From positions 1 to 64,000 of the forward strand of contig NZ_FOQK01000014.1 in assembly GCF_900113715.1 (NCBI RefSeq): a stretch of DNA of 64,000 nucleotides. Reading direction: 5' to 3'. Below are positions 25,636 through 35,097 of this stretch, in pieces. Each line of letters opens with the position of its first letter. The first letter of the stretch is position 1. The notes under the pieces were generated by a model that searched no databases, had not been told where the DNA came from, and saw only the letters and a program-made list of their open reading frames with translations. The stretch is from Pseudoselenomonas ruminantium. Its GTDB lineage: Bacteria > Bacillota > Negativicutes > Selenomonadales > Selenomonadaceae. The translations under genes and the position numbers were made by a program.

Positions 25636-26747
25636 GATTAGCCGCTTTTGCCTTGACAGCCAAGGCGTATGAATTAGCCAAGACCTTCCAGCGCAGCCTA
25701 GATAATCCGATGACCGTCTATGTGTCGGCCAAGGTGGCACCCCCGACGGTTGCTGCCGAGACGGGGGCGGGGATAAAGACCTTTGCCAAGCTCGAGGAAG
25801 CGGTGGCCGAGACGTTTACCGCTTATGACGGGCTTGTGTTCATCATGGCAGCGGGAATCGTCGTACGGACGATCGCGCCCCTGCTGCAGGATAAGCTCCA
25901 GGACCCTGCCGTGGTCGTTTTTGATGAACGCGGCCAGCATGGCATCAGCCTGCTTTCGGGTCATATCGGCGGCGCCAATGTGCTGACGCAGCAGCTTTGC
26001 CAGGCTGTGGGAGCATCGCCGGTCATCACGACGGCGACGGACGTCAATCAGTGCCAGGCACCGGATGCCCTGGCGGCTAAGCTGTGCCTGCGCCCCTGGC
26101 CGAAGGTGCGCATCCGCACGCTCAATTCGGCGGTACTTGAGGGGCAGGAGGTATGCTGGCGGATAGACAAGACACTGCCCCACAGCGTCTTCTATAAGAG
26201 GCAGCTGGAGCAGGCTGGCCAGACCGCCGAGCTCTGCGTGACCAGCCAATGTCTGCAGTTTTGTGCCGAGGAGAAGGATAGACCTTGGGCGGTCATCCTG
26301 TCGGAGCCGAATCTGCCAGCTCTGCCAGAGCTGCCGCAGAATGTGCTCTGCCTGACGCCGCGCCGGCTCATTGCTGGTGTCGGCTGCCGCCGCGGGACGC
26401 CGGCTGCCTTGGTCATGGGCGCTTTGGATATGGCGTGCCGCATGATCGGCCGTGACCGTTCGTTCATTGATGCCTTGGCGAGTACGGTCGTGAAGCGCCA
26501 TGAGGCGGGGATTTTGTTTGCGGCAGATAGTCTGGCACGGCCGGTGCATTTCTACGACCATGCGCAATTGCAGGCGATGATTGCACGGTATCAGCTGGAG
26601 GAGTCTGACTTCGTGAAGGAGAATATAGGCATCGGCAATGTCTGCGAGGCCGCAGCCTATTGCTGCGTCGGCGAGGCCGGCGGGCGGCTGGCGCTGCGCA
26701 AGACGAAATTCGAGAAAGTGACGGTAGCATTAGTATGGGAAAAATAA
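25632..26747 (+). CDS. cbiG: cobalt-precorrin-5A hydrolase CbiG
   Basis: A 371-residue protein. The N-terminal and central parts include GLVFIMAAGIVVRTIAPLL, DPAVVVFDERGQHGISLLSGHIGGAN and the C-terminal GVGCRRGTP domain of CbiG. It opens the ring A lactone and releases the two-carbon fragment, the step that defines the anaerobic route. The ATGA start overlaps cbiF; its 3' end overlaps cbiH by 13 bases. Confidence 0.93.
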   Translation: MRLAAFALTAKAYELAKTFQRSLDNPMTVYVSAKVAPPTVAAETGAGIKTFAKLEEAVAETFTAYDGLVFIMAAGIVVRTIAPLLQDKLQDPAVVVFDERGQHGISLLSGHIGGANVLTQQLCQAVGASPVITTATDVNQCQAPDALAAKLCLRPWPKVRIRTLNSAVLEGQEVCWRIDKTLPHSVFYKRQLEQAGQTAELCVTSQCLQFCAEEKDRPWAVILSEPNLPALPELPQNVLCLTPRRLIAGVGCRRGTPAALVMGALDMACRMIGRDRSFIDALASTVVKRHEAGILFAADSLARPVHFYDHAQLQAMIARYQLEESDFVKENIGIGNVCEAAAYCCVGEAGGRLALRKTKFEKVTVALVWEK

Positions 26748-27490
26748 CAGTGATCGGTATTGGCCCTGGCAGCCTTGAGGATATGACGCCGCGGGCGCGC
26801 AAAGCCATCGAGGCAGCTGCGGTCGTAGCCGGGTATAACACGTATATCAAGCTCATCGAGCCGCTGCTGGCTGACAAGCAGGTGATCGGCACGGCGATGA
26901 TGCAGGAGATCGAGCGCTGCCGCATGGCAGTCGATGAGGCGGCAGCCGGCCGTGACACCGTAGTCGTATCCAGTGGTGATGCGGGCGTTTATGGTATGGC
27001 TGGCCTGGTGCTGGAACTCATCCTCCAGCGTGAGGAAAGCCAGCGTCCGGCATTTGGCGGCATCATTGCGGGGGTCTCGGCAGTGAATGCGGCGGCGTCG
27101 GTGCTCGGCGCACCGCTGATGCACGATTTCGCCGTCATCAGCCTGTCGAATCTGCTGACGCCTTGGGAGCTTATCCGCAAGCGCATCGAGATGGCAGCCC
27201 AGGGCGACTTCGTCACGGCGCTCTACAATCCGAAGAGCAAGAAGCGCGTGCAGAACATCGAGGAAGTCCGCGAGATCATGCTGAAGCACCGCGACCCGCA
27301 GACGCCGGTCGGCATTGTCACGGCAGCCAGCCGCGACAAGGAAGCGAAGGTCATCTCGACGCTGGCTGATTTCACCAAGGAGGATATCAATATGTTCTCG
27401 ATGGTTATCATCGGCAATAGCCAGACCTATGTCAAAGAGGGCTGGATGATCACGCCGCGTGGCTATGAGAATAAGGAGAACGGTTTATGA
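26735..27490 (+). CDS. cbiH: cobalt-precorrin-3 C17-methyltransferase CbiH
   Basis: A 251-residue tetrapyrrole methylase starting MGKITVIGIGPGSLEDMTPRA, with VVAGYNTYIKLIEPL, VSSGDAGVYGMAGLVLE, DFAVISLSNLLTPWELI and TALYNPKSKKR, the CbiH/CobJ pattern. It methylates C17 and contracts the ring. The true ATG is at 26735; the frame is open further upstream only because it shadows cbiG. It overlaps cbiJ by four bases. Confidence 0.94.
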   Translation: MGKITVIGIGPGSLEDMTPRARKAIEAAAVVAGYNTYIKLIEPLLADKQVIGTAMMQEIERCRMAVDEAAAGRDTVVVSSGDAGVYGMAGLVLELILQREESQRPAFGGIIAGVSAVNAAASVLGAPLMHDFAVISLSNLLTPWELIRKRIEMAAQGDFVTALYNPKSKKRVQNIEEVREIMLKHRDPQTPVGIVTAASRDKEAKVISTLADFTKEDINMFSMVIIGNSQTYVKEGWMITPRGYENKENGL

Positions 27491-28254
27491 TTTTTGTTGC
27501 CGCTGGTACGCAGGATGGCCGGGAGCTGTCGAAGTACCTGCTGGAGCATGGTTATGATGTAGCGGCCTCTGTGGTCACAAGCTATGGTGAGCAGCTGCTG
27601 GCTGACTGCCGGGGGCGCAATCTCATCATCAATGACCAGCCGCTGGACCGGGAGGGGATGCAGGCCTATCTGGCTGACCATCATATACGGCTGCTGGTCG
27701 ATGCCAGCCATCCCTATGCCGTCAACATTTCGGCCAATGCGATGGAGGCTTGCCAGCTGCTGGGCATTCCCTACGTGCGCTATGAGCGTGACCTCACAGC
27801 CGTGGACTACGATCAGGTCACGGTCGTGCACAGCTATGAGGAGGCGGCGGTGGCAGCGGCCAAGCTGGGGCGCCGTATCTTCCTGACGACGGGCAGCCGC
27901 AATCTGGTGAAGTTCACGACGGCTGAGGCCCTGGCAAGGTGTGAACTCATCGCTCGCGTGCTGCCCTCGGCGGAGGTCATCAGCCTCTGCGAGAGCCTTG
28001 GTCTCACACCGGGGCAGATTGTTGCCATGCAGGGGCCATTTTCCAAGCAGCTCAACAAGGAGCTTTTCCGGAAATACCGTGCCGATGTCATCGTGACGAA
28101 GAACAGCGGGTCCATCGGCGGCACCGATACGAAATTCGCAGCTGCCGAGGAACTGGATCTGCCGGTGGTCGTCATTGACCGGCCGGCCATGACCTATGGC
28201 AATATCGGCAGAACCTATGAAGATATCTTGAGATTCGTAGAGGAGCATTATTGA
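27487..28254 (+). CDS. cbiJ: cobalt-precorrin-6A reductase CbiJ
   Basis: A 255-residue NAD(P)H-dependent reductase with the CbiJ/CobK pattern: IFVAAGTQDGRELSKYL, LVDASHPYAVNISANA, YVRYER, FLTTGSRNL, QGPFSKQLN and VTKNSGSIGGTDTK. It reduces the corrin macrocycle between CbiG/CbiH action and CbiT. It is coupled to cbiH by ATGA and followed one base later by cbiC. Confidence 0.94.
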   Translation: MIFVAAGTQDGRELSKYLLEHGYDVAASVVTSYGEQLLADCRGRNLIINDQPLDREGMQAYLADHHIRLLVDASHPYAVNISANAMEACQLLGIPYVRYERDLTAVDYDQVTVVHSYEEAAVAAAKLGRRIFLTTGSRNLVKFTTAEALARCELIARVLPSAEVISLCESLGLTPGQIVAMQGPFSKQLNKELFRKYRADVIVTKNSGSIGGTDTKFAAAEELDLPVVVIDRPAMTYGNIGRTYEDILRFVEEHY

Positions 28255-28255
28255 G

Positions 28256-28891
28256 ATGGACTTTATCAAACAGCCAATGGAAATCGAATCACGCAGCATG
28301 GAGATCATCGCGCCGCATCTGCAGGCCTTCAATCTCGATGAGAAGACGACGAAAGTCTACAGCCGCATCATCCACGCGGCTGGTGATGTGGAATACGCCC
28401 CGATCATCCGTGTCGGCGAGGGGGCAATCGATGCAGCGATTGCAGCCCTGGCCGGTGGCTGTGATATCTATACCGATGTCGAGATGGTCCGCACGGGCAT
28501 CAACAAGCGCAAGCTGGCTTCGTTTGGCGGGCAGGTGCATTGCCTGATTGCCGATGAAAAGGTGGCAGCTGCGGCCAAGGCGGAGGGCATCACGCGTTCG
28601 ATGGCGGCCATGCGCACCTTCGGGGCTGCGCTGGATGGCAATATCGTCGCCATCGGCAACGCGCCGACGGCGCTCTTCGAGGTGCTGCGGCTCATCCGTG
28701 AGGAGGGAGTCCGTCCCGCCTGTGTCGTCGGCATCCCCGTAGGCTTTGTCGGTGCCGCGGATTCCAAGCAGGCACTGGCCGAAAACGGTCTGGTGCCGTA
28801 TATCACCGTTGCGGGCACCAAGGGCGGCAGCCCCATTGCGGCGGCGGCCATCAATGCCATGATGTATTTCATCAACAACGAGCGAGGCTGA
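28256..28891 (+). CDS. cbiC: cobalt-precorrin-8 methylmutase CbiC
   Basis: A 211-residue protein that moves a methyl group from C11 to C12 to give cobyrinate. It has IESRSMEIIAPHL, the catalytic-His segment RIIHAAGDVEYA, DVEMVRTGI and VGIPVGFVGAADSKQAL, all family signatures. It starts one base after the cbiJ stop and probably relies on coupled translation. Confidence 0.95.
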   Translation: MDFIKQPMEIESRSMEIIAPHLQAFNLDEKTTKVYSRIIHAAGDVEYAPIIRVGEGAIDAAIAALAGGCDIYTDVEMVRTGINKRKLASFGGQVHCLIADEKVAAAAKAEGITRSMAAMRTFGAALDGNIVAIGNAPTALFEVLRLIREEGVRPACVVGIPVGFVGAADSKQALAENGLVPYITVAGTKGGSPIAAAAINAMMYFINNERG

Positions 28892-28894
28892 GCG

Positions 28895-29473
28895 ATGAAC
28901 GGGACAGAGACAGGCAGGATCGTGCTGGTGACTGGCGGTGCCCGGTCGGGCAAGTCGACGTTCGCGGAGAAGCTGGCTGCGCAGAGCGGCCAGCGGATTG
29001 GCTATATCGCCACGGCACAGATCTACGATGAGGAGATGCGGTTCCGGGTCGCCCTGCATCAGCAGCGGCGCCCGGCCAACTGGCAGACCTATGAGGCGCC
29101 GTTTGGGGCAGAGGAAGCCATCCAGGCGGCCTGCCAGCAGAACGATGTCATCCTGTTTGACTGCATCACGCTGTATTTGAGCAACCTGCTCTGCAGCCTG
29201 CCCGAGGCAGAGCTTGCGGCCCAGGATAAGGTCTACGCGCTGACCCGTCAGAAGGTCGGAGCGCTCATCACGGCAGCGGAAGCGGCGGCCGAGCGGGGCT
29301 TGACGGTCATTTTCGTTACCAATGAAGTGGGCGCGGGCATTGTTCCGGAGAACAAGCTCAGCCGCATCTACCGGGATATCAGCGGGCTGGCCAATCAGCA
29401 GATTGCGCAGGCCGCAGCAGATGTATACGCAGTCATAGCAGGCATTCCAGTAAACATCAAGGCACTAGCTTAA
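28895..29473 (+). CDS. cobU: adenosylcobinamide kinase / cobinamide-phosphate guanylyltransferase
   Basis: A 192-residue bifunctional P-loop enzyme of nucleotide-loop assembly. It has GGARSGKSTFAEKLA (Walker A, residues 12-26), IATAQIYDEEMRFRVALHQQRRP containing the guanylylated His, ILFDCITLYLSNLL, and VTNEVGAGIVPENKLSRIYRD. It phosphorylates adenosylcobinamide and adds GMP. It starts three bases after the cbiC stop. Confidence 0.95.
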   Translation: MNGTETGRIVLVTGGARSGKSTFAEKLAAQSGQRIGYIATAQIYDEEMRFRVALHQQRRPANWQTYEAPFGAEEAIQAACQQNDVILFDCITLYLSNLLCSLPEAELAAQDKVYALTRQKVGALITAAEAAAERGLTVIFVTNEVGAGIVPENKLSRIYRDISGLANQQIAQAAADVYAVIAGIPVNIKALA

Positions 29474-29485
29474 GGAGGAACCCAC

Positions 29486-31021
29486 ATGTCGAACGCGATC
29501 ATGCTCATGGGAACGAGCTCCCATGTCGGCAAAAGCATCATAACCACAGCCCTCTGCCGCATCTTCCATCAGCAGGGGCGCAAGGTCGTCCCGTTCAAGG
29601 CGCAGAATATGGCCTTGAACTCCTATGTCACCAAAGATGGCAAGGAGATGGGGCGCGCGCAGGTCGCGCAGGCTGAGGCGGCTGGTCTTGAACCGATGGT
29701 CGACATGAATCCGGTCCTTTTGAAGCCGACGGGCAACAGCTGCTCCCAGGTCGTTCTGAACGGCGAGCCCATCGGCAATATGAGTGCCCGGGAGTATCAC
29801 AAGGGGTACAGCCTCAAGGCCTTTGACGCCGTAAAAGCTGCACTGGGACGCTTGCAGGCTGGTTTCGACACGCTGGTGATCGAGGGCGCGGGCAGTCCGG
29901 CCGAGGTCAATCTCAAGGCCAATGACATCGTCAATATGCGTGTGGCCAAATATCTCCAGGCGCCGGTGCTGCTGATTGCCGATATCGATCGCGGCGGTGC
30001 GCTGGCGTCCCTGGTCGGGACGCTGGAGCTTCTCGACGAGGAGGAGCGGGCTCTCGTCAAGGGGCTGGTCATCAACAAGTTCCGTGGCGATGTGAGCCTG
30101 CTGACGCCGGCTGTCGATTTCCTCGAGCAGAAGACGGGCAAGCCGGTGCTCGGCATCGTGCCGCATATCGAATCCCTGGGCATCGACGATGAGGACTCGG
30201 TATCGCTGGAGGAGAAGCAGGCAGTGCCCCAGGATGCGCCCCTGAGTATCGCGGTCATCCAGACGCCGAAGCTCTCGAACTTCACGGATTTTGACAGTCT
30301 GGCGGCCGAGCCGGACGTGGCCCTCTACTATGTCAAGGCAGCGGAGGAGCTGGGGAATCCGGACCTCATCCTGCTGCCGGGCTCGAAGAACACGACGGAG
30401 GACCTGCTTTATCTGCGTGAGTCAGGCATCGAGGCAGCTATCCGCCGGCAGGTGGAGCAGGGTACGCCGCTTTGGGGCATCTGTGGCGGCTATCAGATGC
30501 TGGGCCGTGCGATCTGCGACCCGCTGCATACGGAGTCAGCCCATGACCGTGTGGCAGGCATGGGATATCTGGCGATGGAGACGACCTTTGCGGCTGCCAA
30601 GCTTACGACCCAGGTGACGGCTGACTGCGTCAAGCTGCCCTTCCTGGGACAGACGCTTACGGCAGACGGGCTGCCAGGCTATGAGATCCATATGGGCAAG
30701 ACGGAGTTTGGCGAAGAAATCCAGCATCCGTTCCATATCACGGCCAAGGCCGATGCTGCCTTTGATGGCTGGGACGGAGCCTATGCTGTGGCCGGACAAG
30801 GCGAAGTCGTGGGCACGTATATCCATGGCATCTTCGATCATGACGGCTTCCGCCGCCAGATGCTCAACGCGCTGCGGGCGCGGAAGGGGCTGGCGGCGCT
30901 CGGCATCCAGCGCAATGTGCGGGCAGAGAAGGAGCGGGCGTATGACCATCTGGCCGAGGTGGTGCGTCAGAGCCTTGACATGGAGAAACTTGCGCAGATC
31001 ATGGGGGAGAAGACATGCTGA
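29486..31021 (+). CDS. cbiP: cobyric acid synthase CbiP
   Basis: A 511-residue glutamine-dependent amidotransferase that amidates four side chains of adenosylcobyrinate diamide. It begins IMLMGTSSHVGKSIITTALCR (ATP loop) with FKAQNMALNSYVTKDGKEMGRAQ. The C-terminal glutaminase domain has LWGICGGYQMLG with the catalytic Cys, and its His in YIHGIFDHDGF. It is preceded by AAGGAGG and overlaps cbiB by seven bases. Confidence 0.96.
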   Translation: MSNAIMLMGTSSHVGKSIITTALCRIFHQQGRKVVPFKAQNMALNSYVTKDGKEMGRAQVAQAEAAGLEPMVDMNPVLLKPTGNSCSQVVLNGEPIGNMSAREYHKGYSLKAFDAVKAALGRLQAGFDTLVIEGAGSPAEVNLKANDIVNMRVAKYLQAPVLLIADIDRGGALASLVGTLELLDEEERALVKGLVINKFRGDVSLLTPAVDFLEQKTGKPVLGIVPHIESLGIDDEDSVSLEEKQAVPQDAPLSIAVIQTPKLSNFTDFDSLAAEPDVALYYVKAAEELGNPDLILLPGSKNTTEDLLYLRESGIEAAIRRQVEQGTPLWGICGGYQMLGRAICDPLHTESAHDRVAGMGYLAMETTFAAAKLTTQVTADCVKLPFLGQTLTADGLPGYEIHMGKTEFGEEIQHPFHITAKADAAFDGWDGAYAVAGQGEVVGTYIHGIFDHDGFRRQMLNALRARKGLAALGIQRNVRAEKERAYDHLAEVVRQSLDMEKLAQIMGEKTC

Positions 31022-31956
31022 CGGCTATCCTGGCTTTTTTCATCGATACGGTCATGGGCGACCCCAACAGCCGCTGGCATCCCGTCGTGCTGATGGGGAA
31101 GCTCATCGGCGGCCTGGAGCGGCTTTTTTACCGGGCCGAAGACAGCGACGGCAAGAAATATGCGATGGGCGCGATGCTCGTGTTGATTACCCTGCTTGTG
31201 TCTTATGAGGCAGCTGCGGCAATCATGATGCTCTCCTATCATATCCCCTGGGAGTGGGGCACGACGGTGGTGGGAGCCTTGCTGCTGGCCTTCACCATTT
31301 CCCCAAAAAGTCTTGCCAAGGCGGGCAAGGGCATCTACACGCTGCTCCTCCTCGGCGAGCTCGAGGAGGCCCGCAAGAAGGTGGGCTGGATCGTTGGCCG
31401 TGATACGGAGGAGCTTACCGATGCCGAAATCGCACGGGCGACGGTGGAGACCATCGCGGAGAACACGGTGGATGGCATCATAGCGCCGCTGTTCTTCTTC
31501 GTGCTCGGCGGTGTGCCCTTGGCCGTGCTTTACCGTGCGGCCAATACGATGGATTCGATGATTGGCTACAAGAACGACAAGTATCTCTATTTTGGACGGG
31601 CGGCGGCCAAGCTCGATGATGTGCTGAACTACATTCCCGCCCGCATCACGGGGGTCCTGTTCATCTTTGCGGCCTGCCTGCTGGGGTTTGACTACAAGAA
31701 TGCTTATGAGATGATGCTGCGCGATGCTGCCAAGCATCCAAGCCCGAATGGCGGCTATGCCGAGGCGACGGTGGCCGGTGCCCTGCATATCCGCCTGGGC
31801 GGCATCAATTCGTATTTCGGCAAGAAGTCGCTGCGTGCGTATATGGGCGAGGCCATTGAGCTGACTGCGCCCAAGCATATCATGGAATGCATCCGCATGA
31901 TGTACACCGTGACTGTGATGTTTATCATTATTACCTATGCGATGTTTGGGTTATGA
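31015..31956 (+). CDS. cbiB: adenosylcobinamide-phosphate synthase CbiB
   Basis: A 313-residue polytopic membrane protein that joins the aminopropanol arm to cobyric acid. Signatures are DTVMGDPNSRWHPVVLMGKLI near the N-terminus, AETIAENTVDGIIAPLFF-type (here VETIAENTVDGIIAPL), MDSMIGYKNDKY, DDVLNYIPARITG, and SPNGGYAEATVAGALHIRLGG. The start lies inside the end of cbiP. Confidence 0.95.
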   Translation: MLTAILAFFIDTVMGDPNSRWHPVVLMGKLIGGLERLFYRAEDSDGKKYAMGAMLVLITLLVSYEAAAAIMMLSYHIPWEWGTTVVGALLLAFTISPKSLAKAGKGIYTLLLLGELEEARKKVGWIVGRDTEELTDAEIARATVETIAENTVDGIIAPLFFFVLGGVPLAVLYRAANTMDSMIGYKNDKYLYFGRAAAKLDDVLNYIPARITGVLFIFAACLLGFDYKNAYEMMLRDAAKHPSPNGGYAEATVAGALHIRLGGINSYFGKKSLRAYMGEAIELTAPKHIMECIRMMYTVTVMFIIITYAMFGL

Positions 31957-31998
31957 TAGGAGTGATAAATATCACTAACATCTAGGAGGACATTATCC

Positions 31999-32766
31999 AT
32001 GAAATCATTCATCACTGCTTTGCAATTCCTGACGCGTATCCACGTGAAGAACCAACCAGATCTGACCATCGAGGATTTCGGCCGTAGTACGAAGTTCTTC
32101 CCGCTGGTCGGTGCGATCCTCGGTCTTATCTATCTGCTGGCGACCTGGTGCCTGATCGCTGTGTTCGGCTGGGCGAATTTTGTCACGACGATCTTGGTCC
32201 TGCTGCCGGTTCTCGTAACGGGCGGGCTGCTGCTCGATGGCTACATGGATACGGCTGATGGTGTCTTTTCGGCCCGGGACCGTGAGCGCAAGCTCGAAAT
32301 CATGAAGGACAGCCGCGTTGGCTCTTTCGGTGTCATCGCGCTCGTCGCCCTCATGATGGTCAACTGGACGGTGCTGCGCGATATCAAGCTCGTGCTCATC
32401 ATGACGGCCTTGTTCATCATGCCGATCATCGGCCGCATGGCCATGGTCATGGTCATCGCCTTCTTCCCCTATGCCCGCAAGGAAGGCATGGGCAAGGCCT
32501 TTGCGGATATGGCCGATAAGGAGACGGTAGCCATTGCTGGCATGACGACAATCCTGTTTGTCGTGCCCTGGGGGCAGGCGGCGATCGCGGCGCTGGCTGC
32601 GGGGCTGGGCTTTGCCTGGCTGCTGGGGGCCTGGCTGACGAGCAAGCTCGGCGGGCTGACCGGCGACACCTATGGGGCGATCGAGACGTTGACCGAGACC
32701 ATGGTGCTCGTCGTATTCTTAGTGACTTCCTGGATTCCAGGTGGTCTGCATATTTTATGGCGCTGA
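31999..32766 (+). CDS. cobS: adenosylcobinamide-GDP ribazoletransferase CobS
   Basis: A 255-residue polytopic membrane enzyme that attaches alpha-ribazole (phosphate) to adenosylcobinamide-GDP, the last step of cobalamin assembly. Family signatures are FITALQFLTRIHVKN, FFPLVGAILGL, GGLLLDGYMDTADGVFS with the catalytic acidic residues, MKDSRVGSFG, and LGGLTGDTYGAIETLTE. It has a strong GGAGG site. A 16-base near-palindrome (AGTGATAAATATCACT) lies in the 42-base gap from cbiB. Confidence 0.95.
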   Translation: MKSFITALQFLTRIHVKNQPDLTIEDFGRSTKFFPLVGAILGLIYLLATWCLIAVFGWANFVTTILVLLPVLVTGGLLLDGYMDTADGVFSARDRERKLEIMKDSRVGSFGVIALVALMMVNWTVLRDIKLVLIMTALFIMPIIGRMAMVMVIAFFPYARKEGMGKAFADMADKETVAIAGMTTILFVVPWGQAAIAALAAGLGFAWLLGAWLTSKLGGLTGDTYGAIETLTETMVLVVFLVTSWIPGGLHILWR

Positions 32767-32796
32767 GGAAGGCGCCCCTTAGGAGCGTTTGAATTT

Positions 32797-33687
32797 ATGG
32801 AAATCACTGTCCGTGTCCCCGGTTCCTGCGGCGAGCTGCTGCAGGGCGAGCTGCAAGGCGAGCCGTTTCTGGTCACTTGCCCGATTGGCTGCTATACGAC
32901 GGTGCGCGTTTCGGATGCCTTGGCGGGCATCCACGGGCTGGGCCGCAAGTCGCTGATGGCCTTGGAGAAGACGCTGACGAGTCTCGGCAAGGAGGAGCTT
33001 CCCTGGGGAATCCGCCTGGAGTCGAGCCTGCCGCGCGGCAAGGGCATGGCTTCGTCGAGTGCTGACATTGCAGCGACCATCGCCGCGGTGGCGCTGGCTT
33101 TTGGCTATCAGCCGTATTGGGAGGAGATCATGCGGCTGGCTGTGGATATCGAGCCCACGGATGGTGTTTTCTGTCCTGGTGTCGTGTGCATCAATCATAT
33201 GGATGGGCGAATGCTGGCAGGCTATCGGGGCCTGCCGGCTTTTCGTATCTCTGTTTACGATACGGGCGGTGAGGTGGATACCATCCGCTATCATGAGACA
33301 ATGGCAATGTCGCCGGCTGGCAGCGCGTCGGCTGCGGCGATGGAGCAGTTCCAGCGCGGGGTGCAGCTGCGCGATGAGGCGCTGCTGGCGGCTGCGGCGA
33401 CGACCAGTGCGCTGGCCAATCAGCGGCTGCTCCCAAAGGAAGGCTTGGAGGAGCTGCTGGCCTTTAGCCGGCGTCTTGGTGCGCATGGACTGAATGTGGC
33501 GCACAGCGGTACTGTGGTCGGTGTGCTGTGGCCGGCAGGCTTTGCGGATGATGAGCTGCGGCAGGCGGAACGTTGCATAGGGAAGCGCTTCCCGCAGCTG
33601 AAGTTCCTGTTGCGCTCGCGCCTGCAGGGCGGCGGCATCTGGATGGCGGCAGGCGATGACGGACAGTGGCAGGGATTGTTTGCGTGA
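32797..33687 (+). CDS. pduX: L-threonine kinase PduX (GHMP family)
   Basis: A 296-residue GHMP-family kinase. VPGSCGELLQGELQGEPFLVTCP at the N-terminus and PRGKGMASSSADIAAT (the GHMP ATP loop, about residue 83) are the PduX hallmarks. It makes L-threonine O-3-phosphate, the substrate of the CobD decarboxylase encoded two genes on, and so supplies the aminopropanol arm. Its presence in the operon supports de novo synthesis of the lower-loop linker. Confidence 0.92.
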   Translation: MEITVRVPGSCGELLQGELQGEPFLVTCPIGCYTTVRVSDALAGIHGLGRKSLMALEKTLTSLGKEELPWGIRLESSLPRGKGMASSSADIAATIAAVALAFGYQPYWEEIMRLAVDIEPTDGVFCPGVVCINHMDGRMLAGYRGLPAFRISVYDTGGEVDTIRYHETMAMSPAGSASAAAMEQFQRGVQLRDEALLAAAATTSALANQRLLPKEGLEELLAFSRRLGAHGLNVAHSGTVVGVLWPAGFADDELRQAERCIGKRFPQLKFLLRSRLQGGGIWMAAGDDGQWQGLFA

Positions 33688-33702
33688 CAGGAGGAAACAA
33701 AG

Positions 33703-35085
33703 ATGGTACAGAAGCAGGAAAAGGCGGTATTGCCGCGGCTCGTCATAGCTGCGACCCAGTCCGGCTCAGGCAAGACGACAATCGTTACGGGTCTGCTCGC
33801 GGCACTGCGGGCGCGCGGGCTGGTGGTGCAGTCCTTCAAGGTGGGACCGGATTATATCGATCCTGGCTATCACGCCCTGGCCAGTGGCAGGCCGGCACAT
33901 AATCTGGATACCTGGCTGACGCCAGCCGAGATCGTACCGGCCTTGTTCGCGGCTGAGGCCGCTGGCGCTGACCTGGCTGTGATTGAGGGCGTCATGGGAC
34001 TCTACGATGGCGGCCGCCAGGGGGTGAGCTCGACTGCTGCCATTGCCAAGCTGCTGGACGCACCCGTGCTGCTGGTGATCGATGCCAAATCGATGGGGGC
34101 ATCGGCGGCGGCGATAGCCCAGGGCTTCCGTGACTATGATCCGGAAGTGAAGCTGGCAGGTGTCATCCTGAACCGGCTGGGGTCTGACACGCATGAGGCG
34201 ATGATCCATGAAGCCATGGCTGCTATCGGCATCGAGGTCTACGGTGCCCTGCGCCGTGATGATGCGCTGCGGATGCCTGAGCGCCATCTGGGCCTGCTGC
34301 CCGTACAGGAAAACGAGGAGCGGCAGGTTGTGCAGGCAATGGGGCAGGCAATCGGCCGCCAGCTTGACATCGCGGCGATAAGACGGCTGGCGCAGCAGGC
34401 GGCACCACTCGCCGTCCCTGGGCTGGCGGCAGCTGATGCGCCGGAGAAGCGCTGCCGCATCGGCGTGGCACGCGATGAAGCGTTTTCGTTCTATTACCCG
34501 ACGAGCCTGCAGGTCTTGGAGCGCCTGGGGGCAGAGCTGGTACCCTTCAGCCCGTTGCACGATACGGCCCTGCCAGCCGTCGATGGCCTGCTGCTCGGCG
34601 GCGGATTCCCCGAGATGTTTGCCCCGCAGCTGGCAGCGAATGCAGCCATGCGCCTGGCAATCCGCCAGCAGGCGGAGGCGGGCATGCCTATCTATGCCGA
34701 ATGTGGCGGGTATATGTACCTGTTTGCAGAGCTGCAGGATTTTGCGGGGGACTGCTATCCGATGGCCGGCGTGTTTTCTGGGCGGGCCGTGATGACGAAG
34801 AAATTGCAGATGGTCGGCTACGTGACGGCTGAGCAGAAATGTGATACGATACTAGGAGAAAAGGGCATGACCCTTAAAGGTCACGAATTCCATTTTTCGC
34901 TGGAACAGGAGAACGGGGAGCTGGAGCGTCCCTTTGCCTTCACGAAGCTGCGCAACGGAGCTGTCTATGCAGCGGGCCAGCAGGCTGGGCAGGCATTGGG
35001 CAGCTATCTGCATCTGCACTTTGCCGGCTGTCCGGCGGCGGCAGCGTCCTTTGTCCGCCGGTGCGAGAAATGGCATGCTAGGTAA
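33703..35085 (+). CDS. cbiA: cobyrinate a,c-diamide synthase CbiA
   Basis: A 460-residue glutamine amidotransferase acting on the a and c carboxylates of cobyrinate. It has ATQSGSGKTTIVTGLLAAL (ATP loop), FKVGPDYIDPGYH, EGVMGLYDG, and a C-terminal class I-like glutaminase domain with YAECGGYMYL (catalytic Cys) and KGHEFHFS. It starts 15 bases after pduX with AGGAGG. Confidence 0.95.
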   Translation: MVQKQEKAVLPRLVIAATQSGSGKTTIVTGLLAALRARGLVVQSFKVGPDYIDPGYHALASGRPAHNLDTWLTPAEIVPALFAAEAAGADLAVIEGVMGLYDGGRQGVSSTAAIAKLLDAPVLLVIDAKSMGASAAAIAQGFRDYDPEVKLAGVILNRLGSDTHEAMIHEAMAAIGIEVYGALRRDDALRMPERHLGLLPVQENEERQVVQAMGQAIGRQLDIAAIRRLAQQAAPLAVPGLAAADAPEKRCRIGVARDEAFSFYYPTSLQVLERLGAELVPFSPLHDTALPAVDGLLLGGGFPEMFAPQLAANAAMRLAIRQQAEAGMPIYAECGGYMYLFAELQDFAGDCYPMAGVFSGRAVMTKKLQMVGYVTAEQKCDTILGEKGMTLKGHEFHFSLEQENGELERPFAFTKLRNGAVYAAGQQAGQALGSYLHLHFAGCPAAAASFVRRCEKWHAR

Positions 35086-35097
35086 GAGGTGGCAGAC

